From JANXXV01 sp038200305 (GTDB lineage Bacteria > Acidobacteriota > Terriglobia > Bryobacterales > Bryobacteraceae): DNA of 64,000 nucleotides. Under the pieces are notes generated by a model. The model saw only the letters and a list, made by a program, of their open reading frames with translations, had not been told where the DNA came from and did no database searches. Numbering within the stretch: position 1 is the stretch's first letter; the number at the start of each line of letters is the position of its first letter. The stretch spans positions 1 through 64,000 of the forward strand of contig JBBPYD010000153.1 of the NCBI GenBank assembly GCA_038200305.1, read 5' to 3'. The translations under genes were made by a program, and so were the position numbers. Below, one piece after another: positions 17,639-25,320 of the stretch.

Positions 17639-18820
17639 ATGTCCAGTGTGGCTGATGAGCGGAGAGGTGCGCCGCCACTGACGCTTCTGAGCGAAGAAGA
17701 GAGAATGTTCCAGTCCTCGGTACGCCGGTTCGCACGCGAACAAATCGGGCCGTATGTCCGCGAGATGGATGAGGCCAGTGTCTTCCGGAAAGACATTCTC
17801 GCGAAGCTGTTCGACATGGGGCTCATGGGAATCGAGGTGCCCGAGGAGTACGGAGGACAAGGCGGGTCGTTCTTCCAGGCAGTGCTCGCGGTGGAAGAGC
17901 TTGCCGCCGTGGATCCCTCCGCTTCGGTTGTCGTTGACGTGCAAAACACGCTGGTGAACAACGCAATTATCCGGTGGGCGAACGCGGAACAGAAGCGCCG
18001 GTATCTTCCCAAACTGGCCGAAGGCACTGTTGGGTCCTACGCGCTTTCAGAAGCAGGCTCCGGATCGGACGCGTTTGCGCTACAGACACACGCCGTGCTC
18101 AAGGGCGATCACTACGTACTCAACGGCCGCAAGCTTTGGATCACCAACGCAGCTGAGGCGGGCTTTTTCCTGCTGTTTGCAACCGTGAATCCCGAAGCCG
18201 GTTACAAGGGCATTACGTGTTTCCTGATCGAACGCGGCTCCCCGGGATTTCAGGTAGGCAAGAAAGAAGATAAGCTCGGGATCCGGGCGTCCTCAACCTG
18301 CGAGCTCATTCTGGACAATTGCCGGGTTCCGGCGGAAAACGTCATTGGCGAAGTTGGAAAAGGGTACAAGATCGCGATTGAGACTTTGAACGAGGGACGC
18401 ATCGCCATCGGCGGCCAAATGCTGGGACTCGCACGCGGCGCGCTCGATCATGCCATCGGTTACGCCCGGCAGCGCAAACAGTTCGGCAAACCAATCGCGG
18501 ATTATCAGGGCGTACAGTTCGATATCGCCCAAATGGCGGTGGATGTGGAGGCAGCCCGGCTATTGGTCTATAACGCGGCGCGCCTCCGCGACGCCGGCAT
18601 GCCATTCGTCACTGAGGCGGCTATGGCTAAATATTTCAGTTCGCAAATCGCCGAAACCGTTGCATCACGCGCGGTGGAGATCTTTGGCGGAGTGGGCTTC
18701 ACCAAAGATTATCCAGTGGAGAAGCTGTACAGGGATGCGAAGATCGGCCGGATCTACGAAGGCACCAACAACATGCAGCGCATTCTGATAGCCAGGCATT
18801 ATTTAGAGAAACCAGTATAG
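17639..18820 (+). CDS. acyl-CoA dehydrogenase
   Basis: A 393-residue flavoprotein of normal family length. It has the N-terminal helical domain, the FAD/substrate motif YALSEAGSGSDAFAL (about 135-149), the C-terminal helical domain with the RQKQFGKPI-like segment ARQRKQFGKPIADYQ, and the catalytic base in YEGTNNMQRILIARH near residue 376. It resembles short/branched-chain acyl-CoA dehydrogenases. The Shine-Dalgarno AGGAGG lies ten bases before the ATG. It oxidises acyl-CoA to enoyl-CoA in fatty or branched-chain acid breakdown. Confidence 0.93.
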   Translation: MSSVADERRGAPPLTLLSEEERMFQSSVRRFAREQIGPYVREMDEASVFRKDILAKLFDMGLMGIEVPEEYGGQGGSFFQAVLAVEELAAVDPSASVVVDVQNTLVNNAIIRWANAEQKRRYLPKLAEGTVGSYALSEAGSGSDAFALQTHAVLKGDHYVLNGRKLWITNAAEAGFFLLFATVNPEAGYKGITCFLIERGSPGFQVGKKEDKLGIRASSTCELILDNCRVPAENVIGEVGKGYKIAIETLNEGRIAIGGQMLGLARGALDHAIGYARQRKQFGKPIADYQGVQFDIAQMAVDVEAARLLVYNAARLRDAGMPFVTEAAMAKYFSSQIAETVASRAVEIFGGVGFTKDYPVEKLYRDAKIGRIYEGTNNMQRILIARHYLEKPV

Positions 18821-18850
18821 ACTAATAGTCGTCCTTTCCATTAGAGACAA

Positions 18851-19642
18851 ATGCGCCCTCAAGTCCTCTTTACCGCAGTGCTGGTTCTTACCAGCGGTCT
18901 TGCACAAGCCTCCGATAAGCCCGTCCCCTCCTCGGCGGAGATTGATAAGATCATTTCCTCGTTCTCTGAGAATGAAGCCGCGTTCGCCAAGGCGCGCGAA
19001 AACTACACCTACCGGCAGACGGCGAAAATGCAGGAGTTCGAGGAAAGCGGGGCTCCGGGGGGGCGCTTTGAGATCACATCGGACATCATCTTCACCCCGG
19101 AAGGCAGGCGGACCGAGCACGTTACGCGGGCTCCCGCCCCGACATTGCGTTTAATTTCGGTCTCCCCCGAAGATGAGCAGGATTTGCGGAACGTACTTCC
19201 GTTCGTGCTCACATCCAAGGACATTTCCAAGTATTATGTGCGCTACCTGGGCCGTCAGAAGGCAGATGAGATCCCCTGTTACGTTTTTGCGGTGAAGCCG
19301 AAGTCCCTTGAATCCGGGCAGCGCTACTTCACGGGCGAGATTTGGGTGGACGATCGCGACTTGATGATCGTAAAGACCTATGGACGTTCTACTGGGTTGC
19401 TGAAGAAAGGCACCGACCAGCAGTTCCCTAAATTCGAGACTTACCGTGAGCAGGTTGACGGAAAGTACTGGTTCCCAACCTACACGATTGCGAGCAGCAC
19501 CCTTCACTTCAAGGACGCCTCACCGCGCATCCGTCTCTCGGTTAAGTACGAGGATTACAAGCAGTTTAAGGCCGACACCAGGATTACGTTTGGCGACCAG
19601 GTAGACAAGGAAGCTCCGCCCAAGGAACCGAAGAAGCCTTAA
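18851..19642 (+). CDS. secreted LolA-fold-like protein
   Basis: A 263-residue protein with a signal peptide (1-20, ending LAQAS). The sequence alternates beta strands around FTGEIWVDDRDLMIVKTYGRS and KYWFPTYTIASS, the pattern of outer-membrane lipoprotein-sorting-like proteins that are common in Acidobacteria. The C-terminus is Lys/Pro-rich. The function is unknown; the fold binds lipid acyl chains in LolA/LolB. It begins 30 bases after the acyl-CoA dehydrogenase stop on the same strand. Confidence 0.6.
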   Translation: MRPQVLFTAVLVLTSGLAQASDKPVPSSAEIDKIISSFSENEAAFAKARENYTYRQTAKMQEFEESGAPGGRFEITSDIIFTPEGRRTEHVTRAPAPTLRLISVSPEDEQDLRNVLPFVLTSKDISKYYVRYLGRQKADEIPCYVFAVKPKSLESGQRYFTGEIWVDDRDLMIVKTYGRSTGLLKKGTDQQFPKFETYREQVDGKYWFPTYTIASSTLHFKDASPRIRLSVKYEDYKQFKADTRITFGDQVDKEAPPKEPKKP

Positions 19643-19730
19643 TCGTTCCATTCAGGTTTCAAAAGCTGCATTCCAGGCAAAAAGGGGGGCAACGCCCACA
19701 CATTTGTGGTTAAATGCAGGTTGCACCTCT

Positions 19731-20759
19731 ATGGCGGATAGATCATTCTTCACTCGGCGCCGCCTCAAGGCCGTTCAGCGCCGGCTTCGGGAAATTCAGA
19801 TGATTATGAAAGGCGTGGCCTCGACAGACCACCCCATTCTGGTCCACCTGATTCCGACCCGCCGCTGCAACCTATCCTGCACCTATTGCAACGAGTACAA
19901 CGACTTCTCAAAACCGGTCTCCACTGAGACTATCTGTCATCGGATCGACCGCCTGGCTGATCTGGGCACGGCTGTTATCACCATGAGCGGCGGAGAGCCG
20001 CTGCTTCATCCCGACCTCGATCACCTTCTCGCCCACGTGCGCAAGCGGAAGATGATTGCCGGAATGATCACCAACGGTTATCTGTTAACCGCCGACCGTA
20101 TCCGGAAGCTGAATCGTGCCGGATTAGATCACCTGCAGATTAGCATCGACAACGTGATGCCGGATGAGGTATCAAAGAAAAGCCTCAAGGTCCTGGACAA
20201 GAAGCTGCAATTGTTGGCCGAACATGCCGACTTCCACGTGAATATCAACTCGGTGTTGGGCGGCGGCATTCATAATCCGGAAGATGCGCTGGTGGTGGGC
20301 AGGCGCTCCATTGAACTCGGCTTCACCTCCACCGTCGGGATCATCCACGATGGGGATGGCCAACTTCGTCCGCTGGGCGATCGCGAGCGCGAAGTATTCC
20401 TGGCGATGAAGCAGCTTGAGAAGAGCAACTACGCTCAGATCAACTATTTCCAGAACGACATCGCCTACGGCCGTGCGCACAACTGGAAGTGCCGTGCCGG
20501 CGCCCGGTATCTATATATCTGCGAGGACGGACTGGTTCACTACTGTTCTCAGCAGCGTGGATATCCGGGCAAGCCGCTGGATGAGTACACAGTAGAAGAT
20601 ATCCGCCGCGAATACGTTACTGAAAAATCCTGCGCGCCCTATTGTACGGTGTCCTGCGTTCACCAGATTTCCTATTTCGACTTCTGGCGCTCCCCGCAGA
20701 CTATCCGGAGCCCCCAGCAGGTTTCTGAATCGACTAACCGCTTAGTACAACTGCAGTAG
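19731..20759 (+). CDS. radical SAM protein with C-terminal SPASM-like cysteines
   Basis: A 342-residue enzyme. The 4Fe-4S motif CNLSCTYC uses Cys46, Cys50 and Cys53, followed by the SAM-binding MSGGEPLLHPD. The C-terminal third holds further cysteines (NWKCRAGARYLYICEDG, CSQQRG, SCAPYCTVSCVHQ) that resemble a SPASM/twitch auxiliary cluster. Such enzymes modify peptides or small metabolites. No precursor peptide is evident nearby; the only adjacent ORF is a broken 41-codon fragment on the other strand. ATG 19731 is chosen because the basic N-terminus follows directly. Confidence 0.82.
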   Translation: MADRSFFTRRRLKAVQRRLREIQMIMKGVASTDHPILVHLIPTRRCNLSCTYCNEYNDFSKPVSTETICHRIDRLADLGTAVITMSGGEPLLHPDLDHLLAHVRKRKMIAGMITNGYLLTADRIRKLNRAGLDHLQISIDNVMPDEVSKKSLKVLDKKLQLLAEHADFHVNINSVLGGGIHNPEDALVVGRRSIELGFTSTVGIIHDGDGQLRPLGDREREVFLAMKQLEKSNYAQINYFQNDIAYGRAHNWKCRAGARYLYICEDGLVHYCSQQRGYPGKPLDEYTVEDIRREYVTEKSCAPYCTVSCVHQISYFDFWRSPQTIRSPQQVSESTNRLVQLQ

Positions 20760-20777
20760 GATCGGTGCCGGTGAGTT

Positions 20778-20900
20778 CTAGGCGGAAGTGTTCTTGTGCG
20801 ACTCGATGAACTCTTTCACTAACTGCTCATCCAGTTCCGCTTGTCCAACCACCGTAGTCGGTTTGGTGTCCGCGCTGAATACTTCAAAGCGCTCGTAGCA
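20778..20900 (-). pseudogene. remnant of a small protein gene
   Basis: A 40-codon open stretch with coding-like composition (ERFEVFSADTKPTTVVGQAE ... VKEFIESHKNTSA) ends at TAG 20780-20778. It has no start codon: a TGA lies directly upstream, next to a 13-base tandem duplication at 20892-20917. I take it as the 3' part of a broken gene. The family is not recognised. In-frame TGA read as selenocysteine is conceivable given selC, but nothing else supports it. Confidence 0.3.
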
Positions 20901-20917
20901 TCATCTCGTAGCATCAT
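20892..20917. repeat. 13-base perfect tandem duplication
   Basis: The unit CTCGTAGCATCAT occurs twice without a gap. It lies at the broken 5' end of the small ORF remnant. Confidence 0.85.
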
Positions 20918-20958
20918 GACGCAGAAGATCCTCGGCTATTTGGCTACGGGCGGAGTTG

Positions 20959-20999
20959 CCCAAAACACACGGCGGTTCCCCAAAACACACGGCGTTCCC
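20959..20999. repeat. short tandem repeat, period 20
   Basis: CAAAACACACGGCG occurs at 20961 and 20981, with flanking CC and TTCCC also shared. With the 13-base duplication and the hairpin at 21.0 kb, this fills the 334-base non-coding stretch 20760-21093. Confidence 0.85.
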
Positions 21000-21007
21000 A
21001 TAGAAGA

Positions 21008-21069
21008 AAGCCCTCCAGGCGAGCTGCACCCTTTAAACCCCAGGGGTGCGAGTCGCCGCAGGAGGGCTT
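21008..21069 (-). terminator. long hairpin terminator of the 21.1-22.3 kb gene
   Basis: AAGCCCTCC (21008-21016) pairs with GGAGGGCTT (21061-21069), and an inner arm GGCGA/GCACCC pairs with GGGTGC/TCGCC with few mismatches. On the minus strand the stem is followed by TTTCTTCT. It lies 25 bases past the stop of the minus-strand gene. Confidence 0.65.
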
Positions 21070-21093
21070 GCGCCGGCGGCCGCCGGTTAGCCG

Positions 21094-22308
21094 CTATTTG
21101 AAGCGATGCACGATGGGGCAGTTAATGATAGTGCCTTGCGATCCGAAAGGCGCGCCATCAATTCCAGTGATGAATCCCCGCTGCGCGAATGACAGGATTT
21201 CGAACTCTTCGGTCAACCGTGAACGATACCCTTTGTCGATCGACTGTTGAGTCCATTGGTACGCGTTAAGGTCCCACAAGGGGCTGTAATCGGTAGCGAC
21301 GGTAGGAATTCCGCCGAGTACGTTCAGAGGCCGGCGGCCATCCATCAGTGCGCTTTCGATTCCCTGGCGCTGTGGATTATCGCAGCCGCGTTGGCCATTG
21401 ATGGCGACGAAGATTCGCTCCACCGCGCTAAATGCGCTGTCGTCATTACCGACCTCGATGTCTCTGAGGCCAGGCGCAAGCGTTGACTCTTCCAATGCGG
21501 CGACCAGAGCGGACGATGCCTCGGTGCTCAGATACAACACTGGCCGGGCGAAACTGAACCCTGGGACCAGCCGCATGGTAACTGTCGATGCGCTTGGATT
21601 AGTAGTATTGACTTCGATGTCGACCACGGTGTCAAGCACGGCTTTACGGTTGATGGAGCCGTCCGCGTTGTGAAACGTGGCTGCATCCCCAGCGGCTACG
21701 ATAGGCGCATTGTAGATGTGGTCCCCAGCGTTCACAATACGGACCAGGGGCGAGTAACTGGCGTCTCCAATAGAGCCGGGCTCGGCGATCATGGGCGGAA
21801 AGGGCGCGTTCACCGGGCCTGGGACCACGCGCCGTTCCGGCGTGAAATCGACATAGCCGGCATCGAACGTAAGCGTGGAGTCCCTGCCCAGGGTCGCGGT
21901 CCGCACGGCCCGCGAGCTCACGTTCGCATAACTCAACTTCGAGGAATGATTCAGGCCAAGAGCTTTGGCGTTGGCCTCATCGGTGGTATCGGTCAGGATG
22001 TACCAGATAGTGCGATTTCCGTCGCGGACAGTGCCACGGTATAACGGAAGAATAATGGTGCCGGCGCGATCGTCTAACTTTCCCGAGGTTAGCAATTGAA
22101 GACGCCCGACCAGCTCCTTTTGAACGGACGAGGGTTCGGGTCCGAAATACGTCTCCGGAACATCCGCTCCGACTGAAGGCGAGACGGGGTTTATGGCACA
22201 ACCCGGACCATCGGGGCCGGGCAACGCCTGCGCGAATAGCGAGGGCGCCACGGCACCCGTCAGTAATAGAACCGAACAATTGAGGATGTAACAGGTGTTG
22301 ACTTTCAT
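21094..22308 (-). CDS. secreted protein of unknown function
   Basis: A 404-residue protein with a signal peptide (hydrophobic residues 8-26, SLFAQA). The mature part has no motif I can assign. Repeated phrases such as IILPLYRGTVRDG, WYILTDTTDEANAKALGLNHS and PLVRIVNAGDHIYNAP suggest a conserved beta-rich secreted family. ATG 22308 has a good Shine-Dalgarno (GCAGGAG). It is divergent from an ECF sigma/anti-sigma pair, and both sides carry the same promoter motif, so it is a likely target of that sigma factor. Confidence 0.65.
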   Translation of the reverse strand: MKVNTCYILNCSVLLLTGAVAPSLFAQALPGPDGPGCAINPVSPSVGADVPETYFGPEPSSVQKELVGRLQLLTSGKLDDRAGTIILPLYRGTVRDGNRTIWYILTDTTDEANAKALGLNHSSKLSYANVSSRAVRTATLGRDSTLTFDAGYVDFTPERRVVPGPVNAPFPPMIAEPGSIGDASYSPLVRIVNAGDHIYNAPIVAAGDAATFHNADGSINRKAVLDTVVDIEVNTTNPSASTVTMRLVPGFSFARPVLYLSTEASSALVAALEESTLAPGLRDIEVGNDDSAFSAVERIFVAINGQRGCDNPQRQGIESALMDGRRPLNVLGGIPTVATDYSPLWDLNAYQWTQQSIDKGYRSRLTEEFEILSFAQRGFITGIDGAPFGSQGTIINCPIVHRFK

Positions 22309-22327
22309 TGCGTTCTCCTGCAACTGG

Positions 22328-22356
22328 AGTTCGCGGCGCCCGGCGAAAAGTTACGG
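22328..22356 (-). promoter_or_regulatory. candidate ECF-sigma promoter of the secreted protein
   Basis: Reading the minus strand: CCGTAAC (22356-22350), 16 bases, then CGAACT (22333-22328), about 20 bases before the ATG at 22308. The mirror copy on the plus strand has the same two elements. Confidence 0.5.
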
Positions 22357-22394
22357 CAGGGATAAAGAGAAAGTGAGCCGGTGTTCAGCCTAAA

Positions 22395-22424
22395 CCGTAA
22401 CTCCTGGACAAGCGGATCCGAAGT
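22395..22424 (+). promoter_or_regulatory. candidate ECF-sigma autoregulatory promoter
   Basis: CCGTAAC (22395-22401), 17 bases, then CGAAGT (22419-22424), just upstream of the sigma-factor frame. The same elements face the divergent secreted-protein gene, which is expected for an autoregulated ECF sigma. Confidence 0.5.
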
Positions 22425-22523
22425 AAGGACAGGAGGGTGCCCGCGGAACTGGACGAATTGATGTTCGGATATCAGTAGGCCGATCCTCTGGCGACAGCAT
22501 CGCTCATTGGCGCGGTAACGCCA

Positions 22524-22988
22524 TTGTTGTATCGATACTTCCACTATCGTCCTTCTAGCCGGAACTACGCGGCGGATTTGGCTCAGGAGGCTTGGCTTCG
22601 CATTCACAAGTCGCGTCACACATTCAGGCGGGGAGAGCCGGTTCTGCCATGGATGTACGCCATTGCGCGGCACGTCGAGGTGGATGGATACCTCAAGCGG
22701 CGGCGCATCGAGACTATGGAACATCAAATGGATACACTGCCGGAAGTGGTGGCGGCAGATCCAGGGAAGCGCTGCATTCCGTCATTTGAAGCGTTGATGG
22801 CCGAGTTGCCGGAGAGCCAACGCGAGGTGGTAATGATGCTGAAAGTTACCGGCATGAGCATTGAGGAAGTCGCACGGGCCACGGCGAACACCGTTGGATC
22901 GGTAAAGCAGAAGGCGCACAGGGCTTATGAGAAGTTGCGTCGGCTGCTGGAAACACCGATTAGCGCCGCTGGAGGGCAGTCTCGATGA
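22524..22988 (+). CDS. ECF RNA polymerase sigma factor, N-terminus interrupted by an amber codon
   Basis: Region 2 (AADLAQEAWLRIHKSRHTFR, WMYAIARHVEVDGYLKRRR) and region 4 (ELPESQREVVMMLKVTGMSIEE, read at about 89-110) of a sigma-70 ECF factor are clear. Family likeness extends upstream in the same frame to GTG 22437 (ELMFGYQ, then ADPLATASLIGAV), but a TAG at 22476-22478 interrupts it. Translation would have to restart, for example at TTG 22524, losing the first helix of region 2. It overlaps the anti-sigma gene as ATGA. Function is uncertain because of the stop. Confidence 0.78.
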   Translation: MLYRYFHYRPSSRNYAADLAQEAWLRIHKSRHTFRRGEPVLPWMYAIARHVEVDGYLKRRRIETMEHQMDTLPEVVAADPGKRCIPSFEALMAELPESQREVVMMLKVTGMSIEEVARATANTVGSVKQKAHRAYEKLRRLLETPISAAGGQSR

Positions 22989-23776
22989 CCTGCCGCGATG
23001 TGGATCTTCTGCGGGCACGAGGCGAGTTGACGCCGGAGGCGCGAAAACATTTGGATCAATGCGCCGAATGCCGGGCGCTCGATGCGGCATTCAAAGTACC
23101 GGTTCCGGAGCCGGAGCCGCCAGGTGAATTGCAGGGCCGGATTACGCAGGCGATACTGGCGGATTTGAAGCCAGTATCGCCGCTGTCTAGCCGCCCGGTT
23201 TTAACGATTAGTCTGCTGGTGCTGACTGGGCTGGTGATTGCGCTGGGCGCATGGTATTGGGAATACGCCGGATGGGAAGCGCTTTCGCGCGGACAGGCGG
23301 CGGTGATGTTTTCGCTGCTGGGAACGGGCATTTTGCTGATGTCGGATCAAGCGGCGCGTTTGATGGTTCCGGGGACCAAGACAGCGGTGCAGCCGTGGGT
23401 GGCCGCTGGACTGCCGCTTACGACTTTGCTGATCGCGGTTCTTTTTCTATTCCCCTACGAATCCGATCCGGAATTTTTTACGATAGGTCTGCACTGCTGG
23501 CTGGTGGGCCTTGCTTGCGCGGGAGGAACGGCGCCCCTTGTGTTGTACGCGATACGAAGGAGTGCCGGCGTCACTCGAATCTGGCAGGGAGCCACTGCGG
23601 GTTTGCTTTGCGGGTTGGTGGGAGCCGCCGTGCTTGAGATCGCGTGCCCGTTCCTGGAACGGACACACATCATCGCGTGGCATCTGGGAGCAGTGCTGAC
23701 AGCAATGCTGACAGGTGTGATTGCGTCGGAATGCCTGACTGAGATCCAGCGGCGGAATTCGGTGAGGCGGCCATAG
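22985..23776 (+). CDS. membrane anti-sigma factor with zinc-finger-like N-terminus
   Basis: A 263-residue protein. The N-terminal cytoplasmic part has HLDQCAEC (His22, Cys26, Cys29), the HxxxCxxC of zinc-binding anti-sigma domains. About six transmembrane helices follow (roughly 73-93, 102-122, 135-158, 165-190, 197-217, 225-250), as in NrsF-like anti-sigma proteins. Coupling by a four-base overlap to the ECF sigma gene supports the role of holding that sigma factor at the membrane until a signal arrives. Confidence 0.8.
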   Translation: MTCRDVDLLRARGELTPEARKHLDQCAECRALDAAFKVPVPEPEPPGELQGRITQAILADLKPVSPLSSRPVLTISLLVLTGLVIALGAWYWEYAGWEALSRGQAAVMFSLLGTGILLMSDQAARLMVPGTKTAVQPWVAAGLPLTTLLIAVLFLFPYESDPEFFTIGLHCWLVGLACAGGTAPLVLYAIRRSAGVTRIWQGATAGLLCGLVGAAVLEIACPFLERTHIIAWHLGAVLTAMLTGVIASECLTEIQRRNSVRRP

Positions 23777-23782
23777 CCGACA

Positions 23783-24631
23783 TCACTCCCCTACTGGCAA
23801 CAGTCCGGGGCGCAACACGCCCGGTTTTGCCGCCCGGATGAATGCACTTATAAATTTCCCATCCACTTCAGGAAGGATAGCGTCTACGTCAATACCTTCG
23901 CCGGTCAAAAACTGTCTTGCCTCTTCGATGTTGTAGACCCGTGTGGGTTCCACCTCGATCGCGTCAAAGCCGGCATTTGCCAGTTCCTGAATGTATTCCG
24001 AGTCTTTCAGTGCGCCTGCAATGCACCCCACCCAAAGCTCCATGCTGCGCTTCACCTGCTCCGGTACATCGCCACGTACAACCACGTCGGAAACTGCAAG
24101 CCGTCCGCCTGGCCGAAGCACGCGGAACGCTTCCTTGAACACGCGGTCCTTATCTGCCGACAGGTTGATCACGCAATTGGAAATGATCACGTCCACCGAG
24201 TTGCCGGGCAAGGGAATACTCTCGATCTCGCCTTTCAGAAACTCGGCATTCTCCACGCCGGACTTTTTCTGGTTCTCACGGGCCAGGGCCAGCATCTCGT
24301 CCGTCATATCCAGACCGTAGGCTTTACCCGTGGGTCCAACCCGCTTGGCAGACAAGAGCACATCGATACCGCCGCCCGATCCCAAATCGAGCACGGTCTC
24401 ACCGGCCTTCAGTTCGGCCAGCGCAGTCGGATTTCCACACCCGAGGGAAGCCCGCAATGCCGCTTCCGGCACCTCGGCCGTCTGGCTTCCCTCATACAGA
24501 TTCGAGGTGATCGGATCGGGCCCGCAACTTGCGCTCGCAGGGCTGGAACCGCAGCACGAGTTGCCGCTTCCAGTGGTAACGCGCAGTGCGGCCTGGCCAT
24601 ATTTCTCTTTGACAACGTCTTTGACCTGCAT
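23783..24631 (-). CDS. arsM: arsenite S-adenosylmethionine methyltransferase
   Basis: A 282-residue class I methyltransferase with the SAM motif VLDLGSGGGID (80-90). The three conserved cysteines of ArsM are present: Cys65 (ASLGCGNP), Cys153 (SNCVINLS) and Cys203 (VGCIAGAL). Extra cysteines near the start (NSCCGSS, Cys36) are typical of bacterial forms. It methylates As(III), leading to volatile methylarsines. It lies 12 bases after arsR with Shine-Dalgarno AGGAG. The 12-mer CGAACTATGCAG around its start also overlaps the start of the leader ORF. Confidence 0.93.
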   Translation of the reverse strand: MQVKDVVKEKYGQAALRVTTGSGNSCCGSSPASASCGPDPITSNLYEGSQTAEVPEAALRASLGCGNPTALAELKAGETVLDLGSGGGIDVLLSAKRVGPTGKAYGLDMTDEMLALARENQKKSGVENAEFLKGEIESIPLPGNSVDVIISNCVINLSADKDRVFKEAFRVLRPGGRLAVSDVVVRGDVPEQVKRSMELWVGCIAGALKDSEYIQELANAGFDAIEVEPTRVYNIEEARQFLTGEGIDVDAILPEVDGKFISAFIRAAKPGVLRPGLLPVGE

Positions 24632-24643
24632 AGTTCGGTTCTC

Positions 24644-24991
24644 CTATTTGCAACAAGTAAGAATAGTCTCTGGCTTGATGGCCTGGTTGCGGGTACAGCA
24701 CTCGGCATAGAGGAAGCCTAAGAGATCTTGCAGAACTTTGGCATTGGCCGCGTACCACAAAAAAGTGCCGTCGCGCCGCACGCTGACCAAATCTTCGTTC
24801 TTCAGCTTTTCCAAATGATGGGACAGCGTAGAGTTTGGAATTTCCAGCTCAGACTGAATGTCACCTACCACTAGGCCAGCAGGATGTGCCGAGAGCAGTA
24901 CCCGCATGATCCGGAGCCTTGGCTCCGTGCCCATGGCGGAAAACATATCCGCGTATCTGGCTACTTCTTCGTCCAGCCGTTTATTCTTCAT
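24644..24991 (-). CDS. arsR: ArsR/SmtB-family arsenic-responsive repressor
   Basis: A 115-residue winged-helix regulator; the recognition helix region is SELEIPNSTLSHHLEKLKNE. Cysteine pairs lie at the C-terminal end (Cys98-Cys99 and Cys113-Cys114), suitable for As(III) binding in the type-2 style ArsR proteins, rather than the CVC motif of the classical alpha-3 site. ATG 24991 overlaps the end of the upstream 46-codon ORF by 11 bases. It probably represses the leader ORF-arsR-arsM unit until arsenite binds. Confidence 0.88.
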   Translation of the reverse strand: MKNKRLDEEVARYADMFSAMGTEPRLRIMRVLLSAHPAGLVVGDIQSELEIPNSTLSHHLEKLKNEDLVSVRRDGTFLWYAANAKVLQDLLGFLYAECCTRNQAIKPETILTCCK

Positions 24992-25121
24992 CCAGATCCT
25001 CCATAGCCGCAAAACCGCACAGCACACAACCGAACGGGGCTGCCGCCATCAAGTTGCTAATCGTTTCGTCTGAGAGGGCGACGTCTTCGTCATCCTGCTC
25101 GAGCAAGGATGGTGTCTGCAT
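24981..25121 (-). CDS. 46-residue acidic leader protein with a CxxC motif, upstream of arsR
   Basis: ATG 25121 opens a 46-codon ORF, very acidic, with one CVLC motif in PFGCVLCGFAAMED. Its stop lies 11 bases inside arsR, so translation is probably coupled. The promoter -10 element ends six bases before the ATG, so the message would be leaderless. The family is not recognised. The Cys pair in an arsenic operon suggests metalloid binding or a sensing leader peptide, but this is inference. A chance ORF is possible. Confidence 0.5.
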   Translation of the reverse strand: MQTPSLLEQDDEDVALSDETISNLMAAAPFGCVLCGFAAMEDLDEE

Positions 25122-25127
25122 AGTTCG

Positions 25128-25155
25128 ATATTAGCAGAAATATAGAAAAATGCAA
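25128..25155 (-). promoter_or_regulatory. promoter of the arsenic operon
   Basis: On the minus strand TTGCAT (25155-25150), a 16-base spacer and TAATAT (25133-25128) sit in an A/T-rich region unlike the surroundings. Expected transcription start coincides with ATG 25121. The remaining upstream region to 25320 shows nothing else clear. Confidence 0.6.
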
Positions 25156-25320
25156 ACAAAAAATTAATTATCATCTTCCACAGCCGCACTACGGCGTCGA
25201 TGAATTTACTTCCTTTGAAGATCGACGATTTCACGGCTGTGTTCGCCGGCATCGAACCACTCACCTTCATTGAAATGAGACCCGCCGAATCGGCTGGCCG
25301 TGCTCGAATTGTCTCCGCCC

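Noticed and set aside
20778..20910. In-frame TGA as selenocysteine codon in the small ORF remnant
   Set aside because: No start codon, no thiol-redox context and no SECIS-like hairpin right after the TGA; an adjacent tandem duplication explains the broken frame.
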